From the NCBI GenBank assembly GCA_002422085.1, contig DISZ01000003.1, positions 1-64,000 of the forward strand: DNA of 64,000 bases, given 5' to 3'. Shown here one piece after another: positions 44,525-51,814 of this stretch. Origin of the DNA: Rhodobacteraceae bacterium UBA6197. Lineage in GTDB: Bacteria; Pseudomonadota; Alphaproteobacteria; Rhodobacterales; Rhodobacteraceae. The notes below the pieces were generated by a model, which was not told the DNA's origin, did not search any database, and saw nothing but the letters and a program-made list of their open reading frames with translations. Position numbers and translations under genes: made by a program. The stretch's first letter is position 1; the number at the start of each line of letters is the position of its first letter.

Positions 44525-45127
44525 ATGACGGCAGAACTTCAGGTCGTTCCTGCGAGGCGAGGCCGGGCTGTCCGTCTGGCCAGGGGCCAAGCGATCCAGA
44601 TTATCAATACTCATGGTCAGCAAGTCGTCGACACCTGGTGCTTCAATGCCTGCGACCTGTCAGAATTCATGTCGATGGAGCATCTGCACGCCAGCCTGCA
44701 GGGGATTTTTCCGACGAAGGGCGATGGCCTTGCAACGAACCGGCGGCGGCCGATCCTGATGCTGGAGGAGGATACCTCGCCAGGACGCCACGACACCATC
44801 ATCGCGGCCTGCGACGTTCATCGCTATGCCGCGCTGGGCTGCCGCGCCTATCACGACAACTGCACGGACAACCTGCATGCGGCCCTCGGGCAAGTGAACC
44901 TTCGCGCCCCCGACTGTCCGGCCCCTCTGAACTTGTGGATGAACATCCCGGTTGGCCCTGATGGCAAGATCATCTGGGGAGAGCCGCTGAGCAAGCCGGG
45001 GGATTACGTGACGCTGCGCGCCATGATGGATTGCATCTTGGTCATGTCAACTTGCCCGCAGGACATGGTCCCGATCAACGGTGCCGCGTGCCAGCCGACC
45101 GAGGTTCACTATCGGCTGATCGGCTGA
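44525..45127 (+). CDS. DUF1989 (urea carboxylase-associated) family protein
   Basis: 200 residues. DUF1989 features: VPARRGRAVRLARGQAIQIINTHGQQVVDTWCFN near the start, MSMEHLHASLQGIFP, a Cys in HDNCTDNL, LNLWMNIPVGPDGKI and the late MSTCPQDMVPINGAACQPTEVHY. Members often lie beside urea amidolyase or aminomethyltransferase-like genes, and no biochemical role is certain. Here it stands alone, so no function is assigned. The last codons fall in a tandem 8-base repeat (CTGATCGG, three copies, the last imperfect). Confidence 0.8.
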   Translation: MTAELQVVPARRGRAVRLARGQAIQIINTHGQQVVDTWCFNACDLSEFMSMEHLHASLQGIFPTKGDGLATNRRRPILMLEEDTSPGRHDTIIAACDVHRYAALGCRAYHDNCTDNLHAALGQVNLRAPDCPAPLNLWMNIPVGPDGKIIWGEPLSKPGDYVTLRAMMDCILVMSTCPQDMVPINGAACQPTEVHYRLIG

Positions 45128-45158
45128 TCGGCTGATTGGCTGCAAGACCAGCGCGGGA

Positions 45159-45704
45159 TCAGGCTAGCCCGGGGCTGATGCGATAGACCCGTGCGCCGTC
45201 GCCCTCTTTCGCCGACGTCACGATCAATCCCAGCTTCTTGCCCAACGCCCCCGACATTGCGCCACGCAAGGTGTGAGGCGTCCAGCAAGTGGCTGTAATC
45301 ATGGCTTCCATTGTGGTGCCTTCGGGCGCCTGAAGCAGTGAGATCAGCATCGCCTGCTTGGTCCCGGCGCGCGGCGTTGGCGGTTTGGGCGCGGCAGGCT
45401 CGGCGGCATGTTTGTGGATCGCGGTCATGGTCTTGACCACGACGGGCTCGATGCCGATAACCCGCAGCCCTGCATCGGTGACAACCAGCGTGGTGCCGTG
45501 GCCATCGCCGGTTTCCCGCCAGAGCGGTTCGCCCCGGCTTGAGGGGGCGTCGACCTCCTGCAGCCAGCCGCGTTCGATCATCCTGTTGACGGCCATCTTC
45601 GCCGCCGCGCCCGCCAGTCCCTTGGGCAAGGGCAGGGCAATATTGTCGGGGCGCTGGGCCCCGGCGGTCAGGATGGTGGTCTGGGTTTCTGTCAGTTTGG
45701 TCAT
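45159..45704 (-). CDS. DUF3489 domain protein
   Basis: 181 residues. The C-terminal part (about 108-178: PRAGTKQAMLISLLQAPEGTTMEAMITATCWTPHTLRGAMSGALGKKLGL) is the DUF3489 winged-helix-like domain. The N-terminal part (about 1-80) also looks like a small helical/winged unit (AAKMAVNRMIERGWLQE, then LVVTDAGLRVIGIEP). It is probably a DNA-associated protein of unknown role, common in plasmid-like or integrative DNA of alphaproteobacteria. It is the last gene of a three-gene minus-strand module. Confidence 0.75.
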   Translation of the reverse strand: MTKLTETQTTILTAGAQRPDNIALPLPKGLAGAAAKMAVNRMIERGWLQEVDAPSSRGEPLWRETGDGHGTTLVVTDAGLRVIGIEPVVVKTMTAIHKHAAEPAAPKPPTPRAGTKQAMLISLLQAPEGTTMEAMITATCWTPHTLRGAMSGALGKKLGLIVTSAKEGDGARVYRISPGLA

Positions 45705-45715
45705 GGCGGGTTCCC

Positions 45716-45940
45716 CTATTGGTCGTGGGTGGCGAGAAAAGTGGCGATGCGCGACAGCAGATCGTTATGGCCGTTCGCATCGGCCCCGAGGATCACATCG
45801 CCATCGTCGTCGCGTTCCAGATCGGCGATCTCGCGCAGCAGGGCGATGGCACCGTCGCAGGCGGCGAGGCGTTCGGCCTCCCACGCGGCGGTGAGGACGT
45901 CTTGTTCGATCTGATGGCGCTGGGCGGGATCAAACGGCAT
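45716..45940 (-). CDS. Small acidic hypothetical protein
   Basis: 74 residues, mostly helical with several Asp/Glu (REIADLERDDDGDVILG). It matches no family I recognise. Its start lies within the end of the previous gene (11-base overlap) and its stop is 11 bases from the DUF3489 start, so the three are expressed together. Confidence 0.6.
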   Translation of the reverse strand: MPFDPAQRHQIEQDVLTAAWEAERLAACDGAIALLREIADLERDDDGDVILGADANGHNDLLSRIATFLATHDQ

Positions 45941-46160
45941 GTTCGCCCTCCTTGAAAGCGCTGTCGGTGATCTGGCGCAGCAGGCTGGCGTAGTGGTTCA
46001 GGGTGCCGACGTGGCCCCAGTTGATCTCGTCCGGGTGGGTCTCGAAATGGTCATCGCTCAGGGCCTTCAGCCGCTCCAGCATCGCGTCGACTTCGGCCCT
46101 GACGGCGAGAAATGCGTTCAGGGCTGTATCGTTGGGTTCGATGGCGCGGAGGGTGGTCAT
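45930..46160 (-). CDS. Small hypothetical protein
   Basis: 76 residues from ATG 46160 (MTTLRAIEPNDTALNAF); the longer frame to 46253 adds a hydrophobic, badly conserved tail. It is helical (VRAEVDAMLERLKALSDDHFETHPDEINWGHV) and likely first in the DUF3489 module. I do not recognise the family. Confidence 0.6.
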   Translation of the reverse strand: MTTLRAIEPNDTALNAFLAVRAEVDAMLERLKALSDDHFETHPDEINWGHVGTLNHYASLLRQITDSAFKEGEHAV

Positions 46161-46582
46161 GGTGTGGTCTTCTTCCACTGAGTTGCATCGTTTTCGCGCA
46201 ATCAGGATCGCTCTGAGGGCGATCACAATCAACTCAAACCAGAACAAAATCATTCATTTAATCGAAATAGACACCTCCATGGGCTGTATGAGCGAGCGGG
46301 AACTTTCTGCCCCCTCGCGCTAGGCGACCCGAAGGACCCGATATGCCAGGGACTGCAGGATCGACGCTCAGGGTCGCAAAACATGACGGCACCCAATGAT
46401 CGCCACGCGTACTTGAGCGATTCCGGTATCGGCGGCGAAGCGGACTGCGATGCCACTTGCTGCCGACCATCGCGCTGGGCGGAATATGGACCATTCCTGG
46501 TGCAGCACTGCAATTTCCGCGCTTGTTTCAGGCGGAATCGATCGTGCAGATTTCTCAGAAAACTCCCGTATCAAGCGCGTCT
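46161..46582. other. Intergenic region, no supported gene
   Basis: 422 bases between the DUF3489 module and the beta-CASP hydrolase gene. The part near 46190-46260 is AT-richer and probably contains the module's promoter. Short open frames on both strands match nothing. No terminator with a T-run is obvious at the end of the long operon that stops at 46583. Confidence 0.35.
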
Positions 46583-48187
46583 TTATTCTCGCTGCGCGTC
46601 ATTTGACACGAGGGCTCGCTGCAACTGCCGGATCAGCACGCCGCGGGACTTCTCGTCCGGACAGGCCCGCAGTTCATCGCTGATCTGCAGCAGGAGCCGG
46701 GACACGTCATTGTGCCAGTCCATGTGTCCGACCTGCTGGGGCAAAAGCCGCGGCATCACTGTCTCGTCGAGGCTTTCAGCCCCGGTTGGCGTCAGCGCAT
46801 AGCCTGCGTCGAGGGATGGGATAACGACATCGCCGGGGTCCACGATGCCTTTGAGCCTTTCGGCAAGCGCCGCCATGGCGGCCTCTTCGCCGTGGACCAG
46901 AAAGACCTGATGCCGGATCGGAAGCCGGGCCTTGATCCAGTCACGCAGTTCGGTTCCGTCCGCGTGGCCCGAATAGAGGTCAAGCGATCTGATCCGCGCC
47001 CGCACGACAAACTCTTCGCCCTGAATCCGGACCGATCTTGCGCCGTCCTGCAGGATACGGCCCAGCGTGCCTACGGCCTGAAAGCCGGTGAAGAGCACGG
47101 TACCCTCGTCGCGCCAGAGCCAGTTTTTCAGCCGGTGACGGATACGTCCGGCATCGCACATGCCCGAGGCGGCAATGACGATGTGGAATCCCTGCACCTT
47201 ATCCAGCGCCATGCTCTGTTCCCGGGTTTCGGTAAAGTGCAGCTGCCGGGACCGCAGCCCCTGCATCAGGACGGCCCCCTCTTCCAGTTCGCGGTGGTGC
47301 TTGGCGAAGACCCGCGTCGCCTTGGTTGCCAACGGGCTGTCCACATAGATCGGGATGGACGGCAGCGCGCCCTCGGCCATCAGGCGGGCCAGATCGCTGA
47401 TCAGTTCCTGAGCCCGTTCGACGGCAAAGGACGGGATAAGCAGCGCGCCGTGGGGATGCATGGCCGTGCGAACCTCTTCGCACAGCAGCGTGCGGCGGCG
47501 GTCTGCGGTGGCTTCGATCCGGTCGCGGTCGCCATAGGTGGCTTCGCAGATGACGTAATCTAGCCCGCTCGGGCCTTCGGGGTCGGGATGCATCAGCTTG
47601 TAGTCCGGGCCGATATCCGCCGAGAACAGGATGCGCAACGGGGCGCCCTCGGCCTGCGACACCTCGATCTCGACCGATGCCGAGCCCAGAAGGTGCCCGG
47701 CATTCCAGAACCGCGCCCGCAGACCCGGCAACACGGTAAACCACGCAGCATAGGCCTGCGGGTGGAACAACGCGAGGCAGGTCTCGACATCGGCCAGCGT
47801 GTAGATCGGCGCGACCGTGCCACGATCCCGCCGCGCGGCGCGGCGGTTGAACTGCTCAACCTCGATCTCCTGGATATGAGCGCTGTCCGGCAGCATGACT
47901 CCCGCCAGATCAACCGTGGCCGGTGTCGCGTGGATGGCCCCGGAAAACCCGTGCTTAACAAGTTTCGGCAAGAGGCCGGAATGGTCGATATGGGCATGGC
48001 TTAGGATGACAGCGTCAATCTTTTCGGGCGCGAAGGGGAGCGGTCGGTAGTTGAGTTCCTTTTCCGTCTTCGATCCCTGGAACATGCCGCAATCGATCAG
48101 GATCTGCCCATGCCCGGTTTCCAGCCGGAAGCATGATCCGGTGACCGACCGTGCGGCACCGTGAAAGGTCAGGCGGGGATGAGACAT
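46583..48187 (-). CDS. MBL-fold beta-CASP hydrolase (RNA-processing exonuclease type)
   Basis: 534 residues from ATG 48187. The metallo-beta-lactamase motif HxHxDH is at 64-69 (SHAHIDHSG), followed by NAGHLLGSASVEIEV and SADIGPDYKLMHP. The beta-CASP part has FAVERAQELISDL and the late HADGTELRDWI and VFLVHGEEAAM blocks. This is the CPSF73/RNase-like group, which cleaves RNA, though substrates of these short bacterial members are unproven. It is the last gene of the acetyl-CoA/PHA operon, 44 bases after phaC. Such genes often accompany PHA and stress-protein genes, possibly for mRNA turnover under energy stress. Confidence 0.88.
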   Translation of the reverse strand: MSHPRLTFHGAARSVTGSCFRLETGHGQILIDCGMFQGSKTEKELNYRPLPFAPEKIDAVILSHAHIDHSGLLPKLVKHGFSGAIHATPATVDLAGVMLPDSAHIQEIEVEQFNRRAARRDRGTVAPIYTLADVETCLALFHPQAYAAWFTVLPGLRARFWNAGHLLGSASVEIEVSQAEGAPLRILFSADIGPDYKLMHPDPEGPSGLDYVICEATYGDRDRIEATADRRRTLLCEEVRTAMHPHGALLIPSFAVERAQELISDLARLMAEGALPSIPIYVDSPLATKATRVFAKHHRELEEGAVLMQGLRSRQLHFTETREQSMALDKVQGFHIVIAASGMCDAGRIRHRLKNWLWRDEGTVLFTGFQAVGTLGRILQDGARSVRIQGEEFVVRARIRSLDLYSGHADGTELRDWIKARLPIRHQVFLVHGEEAAMAALAERLKGIVDPGDVVIPSLDAGYALTPTGAESLDETVMPRLLPQQVGHMDWHNDVSRLLLQISDELRACPDEKSRGVLIRQLQRALVSNDAQRE

Positions 48188-48231
48188 GGGTTGTTTCCTT
48201 TGCGGATGGTTCGGCGCGGCAGCAGCGGCAG

Positions 48232-50070
48232 TCACGGTTGATGGATATATGTGCCGGGGGCGGCCCCGACCGGCGGATAGCCCCCGTCTGCCGCCCCCAC
48301 GGCCGGGGGATCGGTCAGTGCCCCGCTGCGCGCTGACAGCCATTCGGCCCATTCCGGCCACCACGACCCGGGCTGCGGCGGCTGCGCTGCCAGCCAGGCA
48401 TCGGGGCCGACATAGAGCGCGCCGGACGGTCGGCGGCCAAAGCGATAGTGCCGCCCCGGGTGGCCCGGTTCCGACAGGATGCCGCTGTTGTGGCCCCCCT
48501 TGGTCAGCACGAAACTGAGGTCGCAATCGGTGAAGAGCGCGGTCTTGTAGACCGACCGCCAGGGCGCGATGTGGTCGGATTCGGTGGCCACGACGAATAT
48601 CGGCACCGCGATATCCTTCAGCGCGATCACCCGGCCCTCGACGGCAAAGCGCCCCGCGGTGATGCGGTTTTCAAGAAACACGCCGCGCAGGTATTCGGAA
48701 TGCATCCGGGCAGGCATCCGGGTGGTATCGTTGACCCAGACGCTCATGTCGGTCGGCAGATCGGGTTCGCCCAGAAAATAGCGGCGGGTGGCGCGCGACC
48801 AGATCAGGTCTTCCGACCGGATCGCCGCGAAGGCGCCCGACATCTGTGGCCGGTCAAGGTAACCCTTCACCCACATCATGTCCTCCAGGAACGCCACCTG
48901 GCTTTCATCGAGGAACAAGAGCAACTCCCCCGCCTCCGCGAAATCGACTTGCGCGGCCATCAGCGTCACGGTGGCCAACCGGTCGTCATGATCGCGCGCC
49001 ATCGTGGCAGCAACGATGGCCAGAAGCGTGCCGCCCAGACAATAGCCGTAGGCATGGACCCTTGCGCCCGGCACGATGGCATTGATCGCGCCCAAGGCCT
49101 GCAGGATGCCCTGCTTGCGATAATCTTCCAGCGACAGGTCTGCCTGTTCCGCCGTCGGGTTGCGCCAAGAGATGCAGAAGACCGTATAGCCCTGCCGCAC
49201 CAGCCAGCGAATGAATGAATTTTCCGGCGACAGATCGAGGATGTAGTACTTCATGATCCAGGCCGGGACGATCAGCACCGGCTCGGCCCTCACCTTGGCG
49301 GTGGTGGGGGAATACTGGATCAGTTCCATCAGATCGTTGTGATAGACCACCTCTCCGGGCGTGCAGGCCAGCACCTTGCCAAGGGCGAATTCCTCGGGCA
49401 CCGGACGATGTTCCTGCGCCAGAATGTGGCGGGTATCGTCGGCGAAATGCGCGGCACCCTCGATCAGGTTCCGGCCAGCGGTTGCACGGGTCTTTTCCAG
49501 AATCTCGGGGTTGGCGAGCGGAAAGTTCGACGGCGAGACAGTATCCAGCAGTTGCCGCATGATAAAGCCTGTGCGCTGCGCGTTCTGGCGGCGCAGGCCC
49601 GGCAGGTCGTTTGTGGCTGATTGCCACCAGTCCTGCAGGCCGAGAAACCCCTGCTGCCAAAGCGCGAACGGCGCCTTGTCCCAGCCCGCGTGCGACCAGC
49701 GTGTGTCATAGCGGCCGGGCTTGAAGGGCTTGTCCGGCGCCTTGCCCAGCAGACCGGTCAGCGCGAATTGCGACAACTTCAGCCAGTTGGCCTGCGCACG
49801 TTCCACCAGTTCCATCTGCCGCCCGGGCGCGCGGGCAAGGTGCATGGCCCAATCGCTCCAGGCGTCGATCATCGCATGGGGCGAAATCCCCCCGGTAAGC
49901 TGCGCAAGACTGGCCATCAAGCCGCGATCAAGCGCCGCGTGGCGGTGTGGGTCGACCTGCGCTGGCGTCTGTTTGACGGGCAGTTCCGCAGCAGGCGGGA
50001 TCACAGCCGGAAGCCGCTGTGGCGTCTCGACTGCGGTCGCGGGCTTCGGTCGGCTGGGCTTTCGGGTCAT
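48232..50070 (-). CDS. phaC: Poly(3-hydroxyalkanoate) synthase
   Basis: 612 residues. The lipase-like box GYCLGG carries the catalytic Cys344, with the Asp in TESDHIAP and the His in KGGHNSGILS completing the triad. The flanking blocks PGEVVYHNDLMELIQYSP, PAWIMKYYILDLSPENSFIRWL and VFCISWRNPTAEQADLSLEDY identify class I/II-type PHA polymerase, which polymerises hydroxyacyl-CoA into granules. Its ATG overlaps the stop of the FtsH-like small gene. It is unusual for phaC to sit in an operon with a 2-oxoacid dehydrogenase and an acyl carrier protein. A second, canonical phaC may exist elsewhere in the genome. Confidence 0.93.
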   Translation of the reverse strand: MTRKPSRPKPATAVETPQRLPAVIPPAAELPVKQTPAQVDPHRHAALDRGLMASLAQLTGGISPHAMIDAWSDWAMHLARAPGRQMELVERAQANWLKLSQFALTGLLGKAPDKPFKPGRYDTRWSHAGWDKAPFALWQQGFLGLQDWWQSATNDLPGLRRQNAQRTGFIMRQLLDTVSPSNFPLANPEILEKTRATAGRNLIEGAAHFADDTRHILAQEHRPVPEEFALGKVLACTPGEVVYHNDLMELIQYSPTTAKVRAEPVLIVPAWIMKYYILDLSPENSFIRWLVRQGYTVFCISWRNPTAEQADLSLEDYRKQGILQALGAINAIVPGARVHAYGYCLGGTLLAIVAATMARDHDDRLATVTLMAAQVDFAEAGELLLFLDESQVAFLEDMMWVKGYLDRPQMSGAFAAIRSEDLIWSRATRRYFLGEPDLPTDMSVWVNDTTRMPARMHSEYLRGVFLENRITAGRFAVEGRVIALKDIAVPIFVVATESDHIAPWRSVYKTALFTDCDLSFVLTKGGHNSGILSEPGHPGRHYRFGRRPSGALYVGPDAWLAAQPPQPGSWWPEWAEWLSARSGALTDPPAVGAADGGYPPVGAAPGTYIHQP

Positions 50071-50300
50071 GCGGCGCGGGCCTCTTGCGGCTTGAGGGGC
50101 GGCACGTCAGCGGGGGTAAGGCCGTCGACCGAGTCGTAATAGCGCCCGTCGATCTGCTCGGCCCGAACGGTGGTGTCGGCGATGCGCTCGTCTTCCAGAT
50201 ATCCAAGGAAAGTGCCGTAGCGGATACGTTGGGTGACCGAGCCCTGCGACAGCCACAACTGCACCAGCATCAGGCCCATGAAGGCCGCCACAAAGTACAC
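50067..50300 (-). CDS. Orphan FtsH N-terminal-domain protein
   Basis: 77 residues read from GTG 50300. A membrane segment (YFVAAFMGLMLVQLWLS) is followed by IRYGTFLGYLEDERIADTTVRAEQIDG, which matches the periplasmic domain of FtsH proteases (IPYSEFL---EGKV-EVTI---I-G). The AAA and protease domains are absent. The frame is open all the way back to the stop of the acyl-carrier-protein gene and is in the same phase as it, so the true start is uncertain. It overlaps phaC. It might modulate FtsH complexes, or be the remnant of a full ftsH. Confidence 0.65.
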   Translation of the reverse strand: MYFVAAFMGLMLVQLWLSQGSVTQRIRYGTFLGYLEDERIADTTVRAEQIDGRYYDSVDGLTPADVPPLKPQEARAA

Positions 50301-50348
50301 AGATGGAATTGCTGCTTGCAGTCCATGGCCGGTGTGCCCCTCAGCCGG

Positions 50349-50597
50349 TCACGCGGCCAGCATCTCTGTCAGATAGGCCACGGCTTTTGCAGGGGTGGCC
50401 AGCCTTGGATAATGCGCCTCGGGGATCGGCAGGCCAAATCGTTTGTGCAAGGCACTGACGAGGTTCAGGAAATCCATGGAATCAAGGCCAAGGTCATCCT
50501 GCATGTGGTCGTTGTCCCCGATGCTGGCTGCGTCAAGGTCGGGGGCGACGGCGGTCAGGTCGTCAAGGAAGGCGGCGCGAAGATCGGAGGGTGTCAT
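50349..50597 (-). CDS. Acyl carrier protein
   Basis: 82 residues. The phosphopantetheine site Ser is in DDLGLDSMDFLNLV, and the protein is acidic and helical as expected. It is not the fatty-acid-synthesis acpP, which would lie by fabD/fabF. It overlaps the E2 gene by 4 bases. An ACP between a 2-oxoacid dehydrogenase and a PHA synthase suggests an acyl relay, possibly transfer of acyl groups made by the E1-E2 complex or by the AMP-forming ligase. Confidence 0.85.
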   Translation of the reverse strand: MTPSDLRAAFLDDLTAVAPDLDAASIGDNDHMQDDLGLDSMDFLNLVSALHKRFGLPIPEAHYPRLATPAKAVAYLTEMLAA

Positions 50598-51814
50598 GGG
50601 TGTTCAGGCTCCTGCAGCAGACGGTCAATCTCGGCCAGAAACAGCGCGCCACGGCGGCCATCGCTGACCCGGTGATCGGCGGCAAGGGTGGCAGTCACCC
50701 CGAGGCGCGGCTCCACGCGGCCCTCGCGCACCATGGGCCGCAGGCGCGGCGCGCCAAAGCCCACCAATGCCACCTGCGGTGGGTAAATCACGCCAAACAG
50801 CGCATCCACCCCGGTCTCGCCCAGCGCAGATATGGTGATCGTGCCTTGGGTGATCTCGCTGTTGCGCAGGCGACCGATGCGGGTTCGGGCGATCATGTCG
50901 CGCATCGCCTGCATGATTGCGTCCACGTCCATGGCTTGTGCATCCAGGATCGCGGGCGCGATCAGCCCGCCGCCCCGCAAAGCCACGGCAAGCCCGCAAT
51001 GGACGGAGGCCGAAGGGGAATAAGGCCCGGCCTCGAACCGCCCGTTCAGTTCCGGCACCTTGGCCAGGGCCTGCACTGAGGCGCGGATCAGCATCGCCCC
51101 CATCAGCAGCCGCCGGTCCGGGGTGCGGTCCGCATTCCGGGCGCTCAGCCAGTCCTGCGCGGATTGCAGGTCGATCTCGTGACTCAGGTAGTAGTGCGGG
51201 ATCTCGCGCTTGGACCGGCTCATCGCGGCGGCGATGGCCCGGCGCATTTCGATCATGTCGAGGCCCGGCTTGCCCTTCGGACGTTCCTCCGGGGCAGGTT
51301 CGGCGACCGGCGTCGCAGGTGCTGGGACATGACGCTCGACATCCGACAACAGGATCGCACCGCTGGGGCCCGATCCGGCAACAGCCTCCAACGCGATCCC
51401 GCGCTCTGCCGCGCGGGCCCGTGCGGCGGGCGATGCAAGCACCGTCCCACCATCGGCGGTCGCCGTGGCCGCCGGAACCGGCGCTGCCGGTTGAACAGGC
51501 GGTTTCGGGGCAGCTGCAGGCGCAGGCACGGGCACCTCGGCCTTTGGTGCCGCCGGGACCGCGCCGCCTTCGTCTTCGTCCGCCGCGCCCAACCGCGCCA
51601 GCGGCGCGCCCACCGGCAGCGTCTGGCCCGGTTCGGCCAGCAGGGCGCCGATCACGCCCGCCTCGAAGATCTCGATCTCGATGGCGCCCTTCTGGGTCTC
51701 GACCACCGCAACGATATCGCCCTTCGCCACACGGTCGCTGGGCTTTACCAGCCATTCGATCAGCTTGCCTTCCTCCATGTCGGCCCCGAGGGAGGGCATG
51801 GTGAAGATGCTCAT
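50594..51814 (-). CDS. 2-oxoacid dehydrogenase E2 (dihydrolipoyl acyltransferase)
   Basis: 406 residues. A lipoyl domain carries Lys42 in VVETQKGAIEIEI. An Ala/Pro-rich linker (about 75-120), an E3/E1-binding domain (about 128-165: ASPAARARAAERGI ... GAILLSDVERH) and a catalytic acyltransferase domain with His381 in ADHRVSDG follow. It moves the acyl group from E1 to CoA. It overlaps the E1 gene (ATGA) and the ACP gene. No E3 (lipoamide dehydrogenase) gene lies in this operon, so the complex must borrow one. Substrate could be pyruvate, acetoin or a branched 2-oxoacid. Confidence 0.92.
   Translation of the reverse strand: MSIFTMPSLGADMEEGKLIEWLVKPSDRVAKGDIVAVVETQKGAIEIEIFEAGVIGALLAEPGQTLPVGAPLARLGAADEDEGGAVPAAPKAEVPVPAPAAAPKPPVQPAAPVPAATATADGGTVLASPAARARAAERGIALEAVAGSGPSGAILLSDVERHVPAPATPVAEPAPEERPKGKPGLDMIEMRRAIAAAMSRSKREIPHYYLSHEIDLQSAQDWLSARNADRTPDRRLLMGAMLIRASVQALAKVPELNGRFEAGPYSPSASVHCGLAVALRGGGLIAPAILDAQAMDVDAIMQAMRDMIARTRIGRLRNSEITQGTITISALGETGVDALFGVIYPPQVALVGFGAPRLRPMVREGRVEPRLGVTATLAADHRVSDGRRGALFLAEIDRLLQEPEHP

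Noticed and set aside
43386..44528. 380-codon plus-strand open frame between the IS5 fragment and DUF1989
   Set aside because: Low-complexity Arg/Ser/Cys composition, no ribosome-binding site at its start, no domain. Its first part overlaps the transposase end.
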